Shown here piece after piece: positions 25,170 to 33,826 of a stretch of DNA of 64,000 nt. The DNA comes from Actinoplanes flavus (GTDB lineage: Bacteria; Actinomycetota; Actinomycetes; Mycobacteriales; Micromonosporaceae). Position 1 is the first letter of the stretch. Each line of letters begins with the position of its first letter. The position numbers and the translations under genes are program-made. The notes under the pieces are model-generated. The model had not been told where the DNA came from and did no database searches. It saw nothing but the letters and a program-made list of their open reading frames with translations. The stretch covers positions 100,148-164,147 of the forward strand of contig NZ_JAGFNS010000023.1 in assembly GCF_017592555.1 (NCBI RefSeq), read 5' to 3'.

Positions 25170-26153
25170 TCAGACCGCGTCCGCCCAGTCGACGACGACC
25201 TCGAACATCGGGGCGCGGCCGGCGAACATCGACTCCCAGTCGCGGGTGTCGTAGCCCCGGCCGCGCGGCTGCGACCACGCCGACGTCAGCATGCGGGGCG
25301 CCAGCCAGAAATACTTGGCCGCCCCGGTGACCATCACCGCCCGCCGCGCCTGCTGCGGCGACAGCACGCCGGACACTCCCCGCGCGTAGCCGTCCAGCAC
25401 CGCCTCGAGAACCGCCGGCAGCCGCGACACGTCCACGAAACCGTCCCAGAACGTGTCCAGCGCCAGGTTCGCCGCATCCTCCCCCACGGCGCCGCATCCC
25501 GCGTACGCCCAATCGAAAAGCACCATCCGCGGACCGGAACCGATCAGATTCATCGGCCACACATCGTGATGGCAGAGGGTGCGCGGCAGCGCGTCCGCGG
25601 CCTCGAGCAGCTCGTGCCGCCGCTGCCACGACCGCCGCAGCCCGGCGCGCAGCGCGGGCGGCCAGGCGGCCAGCGCCGCCGGATGATCCCAGTCCAGGTC
25701 GTCGGCGACCGGCTGGGCGAGGGTGTAATCACGCAGCCAGTCGCGCGCCAGCCAGTCGATCGCCGGCGGCCTTGCCGCCCATCCGGCCTGCGCGACCCCG
25801 AGACGGTACGCGAACTCGCCCAGCTCACCCGCACTCCACCGGATCCCGGCCGAACCCGGAACGTCCTCCATGATCATGTCGATGCTGCCGTCGGCGTTCT
25901 CCACGATGTCGTACAGTTCGGGCGCGGCGATCCCGGCGGACGCGAACGCCGTGCCGGCCAGCCCCGTCCCGTACGCCAGCGGCTCACGACGCCAGTAGTT
26001 GAAGTGCCCCGGCTCGTCACTGGCCGCCAGATGCGCGGCCGCCCCGTCCCGCCGTGGCGTCACCACCTTGCGGATCCGCCCGTCCGCCAGCCGCCAGACG
26101 CCGCCGGTGACCTCGTTCGCCGTGCTGTGCCGCAGCAGTTCCATGCCCGGCAT
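25170..26153 (-). CDS. Aminoglycoside-phosphotransferase-like kinase (APH family)
   Basis: This 327-residue protein has the APH/choline-kinase fold. It shows the catalytic-loop motif LCHHDVWPMNLIG (variant of HGDxxxxN) near residue 197 and the metal-binding strand VLFDWAYAGCGAVGED about 20 residues later. The N-terminal lobe includes RIRKVVTPRRDG, where the ATP-binding Lys should lie. The substrate is unknown; many actinomycete members are housekeeping small-molecule kinases rather than resistance enzymes. Its first 137 bases overlap the 3' end of the EamA gene in another frame, which suggests translational coupling. Confidence 0.8.
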   Translation of the reverse strand: MPGMELLRHSTANEVTGGVWRLADGRIRKVVTPRRDGAAAHLAASDEPGHFNYWRREPLAYGTGLAGTAFASAGIAAPELYDIVENADGSIDMIMEDVPGSAGIRWSAGELGEFAYRLGVAQAGWAARPPAIDWLARDWLRDYTLAQPVADDLDWDHPAALAAWPPALRAGLRRSWQRRHELLEAADALPRTLCHHDVWPMNLIGSGPRMVLFDWAYAGCGAVGEDAANLALDTFWDGFVDVSRLPAVLEAVLDGYARGVSGVLSPQQARRAVMVTGAAKYFWLAPRMLTSAWSQPRGRGYDTRDWESMFAGRAPMFEVVVDWADAV

Positions 26154-26976
26154 TCTGCCGAACGGCGAGCACGTTCACCGCCACCACGACGGCGATGCCG
26201 ATCCACTCGTGCACGGCCAGCACCTGTCCGAGAAGGACCAGCCCGGCCAGCGCCGCGAACACCGGGTGCACGCTCATCACCACGCCGAAGTACCGCGCCG
26301 GGACGCGGCGCAACGCGATCAGGTCGGCGGCATACGGCACCACCGAACTCAGCACCCCGGCGCCGACCGCGAACAGCGACGCCGTACCGGTCAACCGTCC
26401 CTGCCCGACCAGCACGACCACGACCGGCAGATACATCAGCGCCGACACGCTGGTGGCCGCGGCCGGCGCCTGCAACCCCGGCAGCCGGGTCCCGAGCAGC
26501 CGGTTGAGCAGGATGTACGACGCCCAGCAGCACGCCGCCAGCACCCCGCAGCCGATGCCCGGCCAGTCGCTGCTCCCGGACGGCAGCACCAGCACGTACA
26601 CCCCGATGCCGGCGCCGGCCGCGCACAGCAGGTCGAACCGGCTGCGGGAGCCGGCCAGCGCCACCGCCAGCGGCCCGAGGAACTCCAGCGTCACGGCCAG
26701 GCCCAGGCCGATCCGGTCGACGGCCGTGTACAGCGCCAGGTTCATGGTCGCGAACACCAGCCCGAGCAGCAGCGTCGGCCACCACTGCGCCCACGTGAAC
26801 CGGCGCGGATCCGGGCGCGCCACCGGCAGCAGGACGGCCGCCGCCACGAACTGCCGTACCGCCACCACCCCGGCCGGGCCGATCGCGGCGAACGCGTGCG
26901 CGCCCACCGCCGCGCCGATCTGGTTGCTGGCCGCGCTGCCCGTCATGATCGCCAGCCCGCCCGCCGTCGTCGTCAT
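26017..26976 (-). CDS. EamA/RhtA-type drug-metabolite transporter
   Basis: This 319-residue inner-membrane exporter has ten hydrophobic segments in two EamA repeats (for example WPTLLLGLVFATMNLALYTA, then IGLGLAVTLEFLGPLAVALA and GIGCGVLAACCWASYILLNR). It resembles RhtA, which exports threonine and homoserine. The start is placed at ATG 26976 (MTTTAGGLAIMTG). The last helix ends near VAVNVLAVRQ; the remaining 50-odd residues are Arg/Gly-rich and overlap the phosphotransferase start. The divergent LysR gene 70 bases away is the likely regulator. Confidence 0.85.
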   Translation of the reverse strand: MTTTAGGLAIMTGSAASNQIGAAVGAHAFAAIGPAGVVAVRQFVAAAVLLPVARPDPRRFTWAQWWPTLLLGLVFATMNLALYTAVDRIGLGLAVTLEFLGPLAVALAGSRSRFDLLCAAGAGIGVYVLVLPSGSSDWPGIGCGVLAACCWASYILLNRLLGTRLPGLQAPAAATSVSALMYLPVVVVLVGQGRLTGTASLFAVGAGVLSSVVPYAADLIALRRVPARYFGVVMSVHPVFAALAGLVLLGQVLAVHEWIGIAVVVAVNVLAVRQNAGHGTAAAQHGERGHRRRLAAGGRADPQGGDATAGRGGRASGGQ

Positions 26977-27006
26977 ACCCCGCAGTCTCGGTAACACCGG
27001 GCCGCG

Positions 27007-27026
27007 CCGGGAAATACGCTTCCCGG
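27007..27026. promoter_or_regulatory. Candidate LysR operator between EamA and LysR genes
   Basis: A perfect 7-bp inverted repeat with a 6-base spacer (ccgggaa-atacgc-ttcccgg) lies in the 70-base divergent gap. The heptamer atacgct also occurs twice as a direct repeat (27014 and 27034). The position is typical for LysR autoregulation plus control of the divergent target. Confidence 0.5.
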
Positions 27027-27046
27027 CAGATCTATACGCTGGGCGC

Positions 27047-27910
27047 ATGGATCTGCACCTGCGTCACCTGCGGGCGCTCGTCGCGGTCGCCGACACCGGC
27101 ACCTTCACCGACGCCGGCACCGAACTCGGCGTGTCCCAGGCCGCGGTGTCACGGGCCATCGCCTCCCTGGAGGAGGCGCTCGGCGTACCCGTGCTGGAAA
27201 GAACCACCCGCCGGGTCGCGCTGACCGCGACCGGAACCCAGGTCCTGGCCGGCGCCCGCCGCATCCTCGACGAGATCACCCACCTGCGGCGTCTCGCCGA
27301 GAGCCGGCGCACCGAACTGCGTATCGGATACGCATGGGCTGCTCTGGGCAAACACACCCGCCGCCTGCAACGCGCGTGGGCCACCGGCCATCCCGGCACT
27401 CCCCTGGTCTTCGTGCACACCAACACGCCCAGCGCGGGCCTGAGCGACGGCACCGCCGACATCGCGGTGATCCGCCGCCCCCTCGACGACCCGCGTTTCG
27501 CGACCGCCCTGATCGGCGCCGAGACCCGCTGCGCCGCGGTCGCCACCGACAACCCGCTCGCCCGGCGCCGCACCCTGCACCTGCGCGACCTGGCCCGCTA
27601 TCCGGTCGCCATCGACGCCCGCACCGGAACCACCACCCTCGGCCTGTGGCATCCCGGCCCGCCACCGGCGACGATCCGCACCACACACGGCGTCGACGAG
27701 TGGCTCACGCTGATCGCCGCCGGCCAGGCCGTCGGCGTCACCTCCGAGGCCACCGCCAACCAGAACCCGCGCCCCGGCGTCGCCTACCGCACCCTGCGCC
27801 AGGCGCCCCGCATCGACGTCTGGCTCGCCTGGTGGCGCGACGACCCACCGGCCGGCCTCGACGACCTGGTCCGGCTCAGTCGCGCCGCTTACGCTTCCGG
27901 TCTTCCTTGA
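27047..27910 (+). CDS. LysR-family transcriptional regulator
   Basis: This 287-residue regulator has a classic N-terminal winged helix-turn-helix (MDLHLRHLRALVAVADTGTF, then VSQAAVSRAIASLEEALGVP) and a type 2 periplasmic-binding-like effector domain (RTELRIGYAWAALGKHTRRL onward). It starts at ATG 27047; a longer open frame upstream is antisense to the EamA gene. Its position opposite the EamA exporter suggests it senses the exported metabolite. Its last 22 bases overlap the 3' end of the convergent eCIS operon. Confidence 0.92.
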   Translation: MDLHLRHLRALVAVADTGTFTDAGTELGVSQAAVSRAIASLEEALGVPVLERTTRRVALTATGTQVLAGARRILDEITHLRRLAESRRTELRIGYAWAALGKHTRRLQRAWATGHPGTPLVFVHTNTPSAGLSDGTADIAVIRRPLDDPRFATALIGAETRCAAVATDNPLARRRTLHLRDLARYPVAIDARTGTTTLGLWHPGPPPATIRTTHGVDEWLTLIAAGQAVGVTSEATANQNPRPGVAYRTLRQAPRIDVWLAWWRDDPPAGLDDLVRLSRAAYASGLP

Positions 27911-28206
27911 GGGGTACGCGCGGAGCGCGCCGTCCGCCGCAGCCGGTCCGCGGCGTCGCGCAGCGCGACGGCGATCGTTGCCGCGAACGCCTCCTCGGGT
28001 GGTGCCGCGGCGAACTGCTCCTGCAACGCGCCGGCCTCGGCTCTGGCCCGCGCCCGCACCTCGGGGTCGGGTGACGCCGAGCGGGCGGCGAGCGCGAGGG
28101 CCTCGCGCAGGGCGTCCGCCACCGCGGCCGGTGAACCGGCCAGCTGCTCCGGGTTCCTGCCGGTGCGAGCCGCGAGCCAGCTCACGCCGGGGCCGTGCCC
28201 GGCCAT
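27889..28206 (-). CDS. Small Ala/Arg-rich protein at the end of the eCIS operon
   Basis: This is a 105-residue protein of no known family. It begins MAGHGPGVSWLAARTGRNPE and is almost wholly alpha-helical, with heptad-like Ala/Arg stretches (DPEVRARARAEAGALQEQF). The ATG at 28206 overlaps the LRR gene stop (TGATG), so it is coupled to the eCIS transcript. GTG 28209 is an alternative start. It could be an accessory, chaperone or immunity-type factor; there is no direct evidence. It is the last gene of the run. Confidence 0.6.
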   Translation of the reverse strand: MAGHGPGVSWLAARTGRNPEQLAGSPAAVADALREALALAARSASPDPEVRARARAEAGALQEQFAAAPPEEAFAATIAVALRDAADRLRRTARSARTPQGRPEA

Positions 28207-28838
28207 CACGCGCTCCCCAGACCGAGCAGGTCGCGCGGCGCGAGCGTGCCCGCCGCCACCGCCCGCAACTCTTCGGCCGTGGTCGGAGTGTGCCCCGCCT
28301 CCGGGTGTTCGGTCAGGGCCAGGCCGGTCGCGCAGGCCCACAGCTCTCCGCCGGTGCGGTAGGCGACCACGCCGGTGCCGGCCAGCGCGCGGTTGAGGGC
28401 GGCGGTCTCCTCGTCGTCCAGGGTGACCAGCCGGCCGGGCCGGAGCGCCGCCGCGGCGGCCAAGGCCTCGGCGTCGAGCGGGTTGCCGGTCAGGTCCAGG
28501 CTCTGCAGCTCCGGCAGGCCGAGTATGGGGCGCGGATCGCGCAAGCGGTCGCGGCGGAGCACCACCACCCGCAACCCCATGCCGTACGCCCAGGTCACGT
28601 CCGCGAGATCGGAGTTCTCCACGGTCAGCACCCGCAACGCGGTCAGGCCGGACAGCGGACGGTAGTCACCGGCCGCGCAACCGATCAGCGACAAGGTCTT
28701 CAGGCCCGTGTACGCCGCGAGGCCGTCGAGAGACCGGGCGTGCGACACGACCAGATCGCGTACCTCGCCCGGGGGTGTGCCCGCGTCCAGCATCCCGATC
28801 GCGACCAGCTCGGCGACCGCCCGCTCGATGTCCGTCAT
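28206..28838 (-). CDS. Leucine-rich-repeat-like protein in the eCIS operon
   Basis: This 210-residue soluble protein has several degenerate LRR units (LKTLSLIGCAAGDYRPLSGL, then LRVLTVENSDLADV and LQSLDLTGNPLDAEAL) flanked by alpha-helical ends. LRRs usually mediate protein binding. The ATG at 28838 overlaps the stop of the giant cargo-candidate gene (ATGA), so the two are translated together. That makes it a candidate partner of that protein, such as a chaperone, adaptor or immunity factor. This role is inference. Confidence 0.7.
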   Translation of the reverse strand: MTDIERAVAELVAIGMLDAGTPPGEVRDLVVSHARSLDGLAAYTGLKTLSLIGCAAGDYRPLSGLTALRVLTVENSDLADVTWAYGMGLRVVVLRRDRLRDPRPILGLPELQSLDLTGNPLDAEALAAAAALRPGRLVTLDDEETAALNRALAGTGVVAYRTGGELWACATGLALTEHPEAGHTPTTAEELRAVAAGTLAPRDLLGLGSA

Positions 28839-31800
28839 CCGGCACCGTCACTCTCAGTCGCGGCGTACGCCTCCGCGAAGTTCTCCTGGATGCGCAGCCA
28901 GTTCATCCGTTGTTGAAGCGCGAGCCGGCCGACGGTCAGCTCCCGGTCCTCGCCGCTCTCCAGCCGGAACAGCATCCCGACCGGCAGATCGAGCGCGGAC
29001 GCCGGGATCGCCTCGATGCGGCCGTCCCAGACCCGGCCGGGAAGCTGGGACTGCAGGTGCCGGATGTAGCCCAACGGGCCGAGGCCGTTGTGCGCGGTGA
29101 ACTCCGCGCGCAGCCAGTCGTGGAACGCCTCGGTGCCGATCGTACCGGTCATCTCGCTCGGGTCATCCAGTCGGCGGAACGCGCCGATGTGGCCTGACAT
29201 CCGCACCGAGGTGACCGTACTGTCCTCGCTCCGGGTACCGCGCGCGGCCCGGCTCCGGCTGATGATCGGGGGGTGCAGCACGTACCGGGTGGGTGAGCGC
29301 AGGGTGTTCTGCGCGGTGATCCAGCGCAGCCCGTTGCGGATGTCGCCGGTGGACGCGGCGTTGATCGCCGTCTCGATCACGCGCGGGATGAAACCGGTCG
29401 TGATCCACTCGTGATGGGCCGGTTCGACGTTGCGGAACAGGCCCTTCACGTAGTTCTTGGTGGCCGCGCTCGCGTTCCAGACGGCCAGGAACTGCGACCA
29501 GGTGACGCCACCGGAGGTGCCGGGCGAGACCATCTGGCGCAGGAACGTCCCGATGCCCCCGGCGACCGTGATCGCGCTCTTGATCAGGGGGTTCACGGCG
29601 TCGCCGGGGATGCCCGAGAACGCACCCCACCGGCCGCCGGCGGTGATGAAGCTCATCGTCTGGATCTGCTCGCGCAGAGCCGCGTTCTCGTCCGGCTTCA
29701 CCACGTCGAGGCCGTGCCGTTTCATGCGGGTGACCGCGTCGTCGCCGAGCGCCCGGATGAACTCGCTGCGTACGGTGTGCGCCGGGTCCGGCGAGTCGGT
29801 CTCGAACGCGTGGTTCCTGAACGTGCCCGACGCGGCGCTGCGCGGGTTCGACTGACTGCCGACCAGGAACCAGGGCAGCAGTTGCTGGTGGGTGCTGGAC
29901 CGGCCGAGGTAGGAGGCGCCGCTCGCCTCGTCGAGCAGGGCCCGCGACCACAGCGACGTGGTGCCGTCCGGCACCAGCATCGGCCGGGTCACCGTGGACT
30001 CCCACTGGTCCTTGACGGTGGTCGCGTACGACGCGCCGTGCCCCTGGATGTTGGCCGCGATGTCGCGCAGGTACACGGCCGGGTCGCGCTCCTCGAACAG
30101 CTCGAAGACCGCGCGCAGCAGGCCGGCCAGCGACCGCTGCCGCCCTTCCAGGGAGTTGTCGTCCGGCGGCTCGGTGGCGTCGGTGGGGTTGCGGCCGGCC
30201 TGCTCGAACGCGGCGGCGAGCGCGTCGGCGTCGGCGTCCAGCGAGGTGAGCATCGCGTCCAGCTCGTCGAGTTCGGCCTCGGCGGCGGTACGGTCCTCGG
30301 CGCTCTCCATGCCGGACAGCTTGCCCCGCCATTCGCCGATCTTGTCGCGGATCGCGGTCGGCGCCGAGGCGACCATCAGGGTGGCGTCGTTGCCGGCCCG
30401 GTCGATCCAGGTGCGGTGGCTCTCGTGCGCGGCGCTGAACCGTACGGTGGTGCCGAGTTCGTCGTCGTCGTTGTGGCCGTCGCCCTCCTCCCCGCCGATG
30501 CCGAGGCGGCGTAGCAGGGCCCGGCCGCGTTCGGCGAGGAAGCCGATGACGCGGTCCAGCACCCGGTAGACCACGGTTTGCAGGCGGGTGATCACGTCGG
30601 CCACCTCGCCGGGCAGCCCGCCCAGGTGCAGCAGGCCGGCGAGGAAGTCGATGACCGGTGGGATCAGCGAGGCGAGGGCGCGTTCGACCGCCCGGGCGAG
30701 CCCGCCGATGTTGCCGGCGACGACGTCGGCCATCCCGGTCACGACCGCCTCGACGAACCGGAAGACGCGCGCGGCGTTGCGGAATATCCAGGCGCACACC
30801 TGGTAGATCAGGTCGATCGCCTGGGCGACGGCGCCGACCGGGTTGAGCATGCCGACGACCCGGACGACGACCTGCTGGATGAGGGTCTCGACGAGGTACT
30901 CGACGGCCGCCTCGAGGATCGTGTCGACGATGTTCTCCGGGGTGAGCTGCTCCTTGATCAGCTCGACCAGACCCTGTGGGCCCTTCTCGATCAGCACCGA
31001 GATGAGCTGCCAGGCCGCCTCGATGACCTCGACGGCGGTCGGGCCGATGTGCCGGATCAGGATCTCGCGTACCCGGGCCCAGGTGATGCCCATCAGCTGG
31101 AGAGCGAAGGTGAACAGCGAGCCGGCGGAGAAGTCGCGGGGCATCGGGATCCGCGTCTGGAGGCCCGAGAACAGCCAGTCCCAGAAGCCGTGCAGCACGT
31201 GCGTGCCGAAGTTGTCGAAGAACTGCTGGAAGCCCTGCCTGACGCCGGCCACCAGGTTGTTGATGAAGTTCTCCGGGTCGTCCGCGATGTCGGAGACGAC
31301 CTGCTCGATCCGGGCGATCAGCGCCCAGAAGGCGGCCGGTGGGATGCCGACCAGCCGCAGCAGGCCGTTGATGATCGCGCGGACCGGGTCGTCGATGAAC
31401 TCCTCGATCGCCGCGATCACCTGGCCGATCAGCCCGCCGGCCTCGTCCCGCCGCGCCTGTGCCTCGGCGTGCACCTCGTTGACCGCGGTGATCGCCCGCT
31501 GGGACACGTCCTTGACGAAGCTCGTCTGCGCGTCGGTGACCCGCCGGCTCAGGCCGTCGAGCATCCCGCCGAACCGGGCGCGCTCCTGCGCCGCCCACTC
31601 CGGGAACTCGGCCTCCATCTGCTGGAACGCCGTGTCGATCTCGGTACGGGCATGCCGGATCAGTGCCTGGGCCGCGGCGAGGACGCCGTTGACGTCGCTG
31701 GAGATGTCGAGGAGCAACTCGCCGACACCGTCGCCGAAGGCCCGCTCGGCCCGGTTGTACTCGTCGGTCACCCACTCGGGCAGGCCGGCCACGTAGTCAC

Positions 31801-33826
31801 CGACCGCGACGATCGTGCCGATCACGCCCTCGTGACGCTCGCTGATCCAGCGTCCGACCCGGTCGAGCGAGTCGTGGAAGTCTTGCGAGAGCCGGGCCAG
31901 CCCGGCCTCCCAGCGCGCGATGGCCGTCCGGCTGAGCGGCTCGAGCAGCTGGTCGACCTGCCGCTGGGCGTCGTCGAAGATCTGCTGGGCGTGCCGCGAC
32001 ACCGACTCGCGGGTCTGTTCCTCGGTGCCGACCATCCCGGTCTGCCCGGCGTGGACCGCGGTGACGGTGCCGGACCGGGCGGCCCGCATCGCGGCGACGG
32101 CCTGGAGCTGGAGCTGCGCCATGTCGGCCTGCGCCGAGTCGATGGCCTGCTGCTGCTCGGCCTGAATCTGCTGCGGTGTGCGCTGCGCCACCTCGCCGAG
32201 CCCGGTCCGCGCGTCTCTGGCCTGCGCGAACGGCCCGTCCGGGATCTCCCGGGTCACCGGGGTGTCGATGCCGGAGTCGGTGATCCGCTGGTCGGCGGCG
32301 GCGACATCGGCGTCGAGCGAGGTGTTCTCCGGCGGGATCGGGTCGGGCGCGGCCGAGGCCGCGTCCACGCCCATGCCGGTCGATGTCGCGGCCGGCTGCG
32401 CGATCGGGGCCGGGGTCAGTGCCGGGGCGCCGGCCGGTGGCGTGGCCATCGCGTCGTACGCGCCGCTGACCTGGTCGACCTCGCCCTGGACCGAGCCGGT
32501 GACGGTGGCGCCGGCGTCCTGCGCCGCACGCGTGGGATCGGTCTTGAGCAGCTCGTCCTCGTCCTCGGGGCGGTTCTCGCGGATCGCGGTGCGGATGCGG
32601 TCGACCAGTGCGACGATCTCCGGGCTGGGCGCCGGGCGCTCCCCCAGTTCGGCGGCGAGTTCCTGGTGAGCCCGCGCGGCGGTCTCGGCGGCCGGCTCGG
32701 TGACGGCGCCGCGCGAGTCGGTGACGTCGGCGTCGGCTGACGGCAGGTCGCCGGCCGAGCGGGCGGCACCGCCGGCACCGGTCCGGACGCCGCCACCGCG
32801 CGCCGCGGCGGCGGGGGTCAGGTCGCTCGGCGGCTCCGGCATGATCAGCTCGACCGGTGGGTGCGTCCTGGCGGGAGCCTCCGCGGCGGCGAGGGCCACG
32901 TCCGGAGCCGGCGTGATCGTCTCCGGAGCCGGCGCGGCTGGTTCCTCCGCCGGCTCCTGCGCGGCCGGGGCGGGAACCGGCTCGGCCGCGGGCTGAGGTG
33001 CGGGCTCCGGCAGGCTCGGTGCCGGCGCCCCGGAAGCCGGCGCCGAGGCCGGGGACGGCGCAGGCGGTCGCGGCACGACGGGCTCGCCCGTCACCGCGCC
33101 CACGAGACCGGCGAGGGCCGCCCGGACCGCGGCGTCGAGCACGCGGAGGGTGTCCGGGCTGTCGACGCCGTAGATGCCCGGTGCGAAGAACAGGTCGTCG
33201 TCCGTCACGAACGCCGGGGCGCCGGCCAGTGGGACTCCCGCGTGCACGCGCAGCCGCGACGTGTCCACGTTCAGCAGTCCCCGGTAGACCTCGGCGAGGC
33301 GCGGGCTGAGCGGCTCACCGTCGGGAACCGCACCGGCCGGCAGGTGGATGTCGACACGCGGGCCGTCCCGCCGCGCGTGCGTCCCCTCGCGCGGAATCCA
33401 CGTGACGTCGCCGGGCAGGGACCGCAGGTCCATCGCGACGGCCGTGCCGCGCAGGGTGATCGCCGGCCCGGTGAGCGCGGCCCGGGGGCTCCAGCCCTCG
33501 ACCCGCCAGCTGACCGTGCCGAGGTCGAGGCCGAGCAACCGCACCCGGGCGCGCATCTCGACGGTGCCGTCCAGCGAGCCGTCCTGGCGGAAGCCGGCCC
33601 GGCCGGTGAGGTCCGCGAACGGTACCCGGCCGCTGAGCACGACCTGGCCGCCGGTCAGGCCCCACTCGCCCTGGACCGCCCGCAGGCCACCGGCGGTGAC
33701 ATCGGCGAGATCCACCACCGTCGCCCGCGCCGATGGGCGCGGCACGCTGGTCAGCAATCGTTGCGCGTCGGCGGCGCTGCGGGTGGCCGGCGCCGGCTCC
33801 GGACCGGCCCGGACGGCGGCGGTCAC
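28835..33826 (-). CDS. Giant eCIS-associated protein, candidate cargo/effector (1,663 aa)
   Basis: The GTG start at 33826 overlaps the ATPase stop (GTGA). The N-terminus (1-250) is a beta-rich domain of unknown type. Residues 251-400 are a Pro/Ala linker, 540-660 a Gln-rich coiled coil, and 690-1110 an amphipathic helical array. The array includes DDPENFINNLVAGVRQGFQQ (849-868), GTHVLHGFWDWLF (874-886) and IPPVIDFLAGLLHLGGLPGE (1055-1074). Such helix phrases are familiar from eCIS proteins that start with the DUF4157 (eCIS-core) domain, but no DUF4157 HExxH region is visible here. The last 540 residues (1124-1663) match nothing I recognise and may be the payload. It has no signal peptide. A structural or tape-measure role cannot be excluded. 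Confidence 0.75.
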   Translation of the reverse strand: MTAAVRAGPEPAPATRSAADAQRLLTSVPRPSARATVVDLADVTAGGLRAVQGEWGLTGGQVVLSGRVPFADLTGRAGFRQDGSLDGTVEMRARVRLLGLDLGTVSWRVEGWSPRAALTGPAITLRGTAVAMDLRSLPGDVTWIPREGTHARRDGPRVDIHLPAGAVPDGEPLSPRLAEVYRGLLNVDTSRLRVHAGVPLAGAPAFVTDDDLFFAPGIYGVDSPDTLRVLDAAVRAALAGLVGAVTGEPVVPRPPAPSPASAPASGAPAPSLPEPAPQPAAEPVPAPAAQEPAEEPAAPAPETITPAPDVALAAAEAPARTHPPVELIMPEPPSDLTPAAAARGGGVRTGAGGAARSAGDLPSADADVTDSRGAVTEPAAETAARAHQELAAELGERPAPSPEIVALVDRIRTAIRENRPEDEDELLKTDPTRAAQDAGATVTGSVQGEVDQVSGAYDAMATPPAGAPALTPAPIAQPAATSTGMGVDAASAAPDPIPPENTSLDADVAAADQRITDSGIDTPVTREIPDGPFAQARDARTGLGEVAQRTPQQIQAEQQQAIDSAQADMAQLQLQAVAAMRAARSGTVTAVHAGQTGMVGTEEQTRESVSRHAQQIFDDAQRQVDQLLEPLSRTAIARWEAGLARLSQDFHDSLDRVGRWISERHEGVIGTIVAVGDYVAGLPEWVTDEYNRAERAFGDGVGELLLDISSDVNGVLAAAQALIRHARTEIDTAFQQMEAEFPEWAAQERARFGGMLDGLSRRVTDAQTSFVKDVSQRAITAVNEVHAEAQARRDEAGGLIGQVIAAIEEFIDDPVRAIINGLLRLVGIPPAAFWALIARIEQVVSDIADDPENFINNLVAGVRQGFQQFFDNFGTHVLHGFWDWLFSGLQTRIPMPRDFSAGSLFTFALQLMGITWARVREILIRHIGPTAVEVIEAAWQLISVLIEKGPQGLVELIKEQLTPENIVDTILEAAVEYLVETLIQQVVVRVVGMLNPVGAVAQAIDLIYQVCAWIFRNAARVFRFVEAVVTGMADVVAGNIGGLARAVERALASLIPPVIDFLAGLLHLGGLPGEVADVITRLQTVVYRVLDRVIGFLAERGRALLRRLGIGGEEGDGHNDDDELGTTVRFSAAHESHRTWIDRAGNDATLMVASAPTAIRDKIGEWRGKLSGMESAEDRTAAEAELDELDAMLTSLDADADALAAAFEQAGRNPTDATEPPDDNSLEGRQRSLAGLLRAVFELFEERDPAVYLRDIAANIQGHGASYATTVKDQWESTVTRPMLVPDGTTSLWSRALLDEASGASYLGRSSTHQQLLPWFLVGSQSNPRSAASGTFRNHAFETDSPDPAHTVRSEFIRALGDDAVTRMKRHGLDVVKPDENAALREQIQTMSFITAGGRWGAFSGIPGDAVNPLIKSAITVAGGIGTFLRQMVSPGTSGGVTWSQFLAVWNASAATKNYVKGLFRNVEPAHHEWITTGFIPRVIETAINAASTGDIRNGLRWITAQNTLRSPTRYVLHPPIISRSRAARGTRSEDSTVTSVRMSGHIGAFRRLDDPSEMTGTIGTEAFHDWLRAEFTAHNGLGPLGYIRHLQSQLPGRVWDGRIEAIPASALDLPVGMLFRLESGEDRELTVGRLALQQRMNWLRIQENFAEAYAATESDGAG

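Noticed and set aside
30578..32740. A 720-codon open frame on the plus strand opposite the giant eCIS gene
   Set aside because: It is an antisense shadow typical of GC-rich DNA: low-complexity Asp/Gly/Arg composition, no ribosome-binding site, no recognisable domain. The minus-strand gene fits codon bias and operon overlaps.
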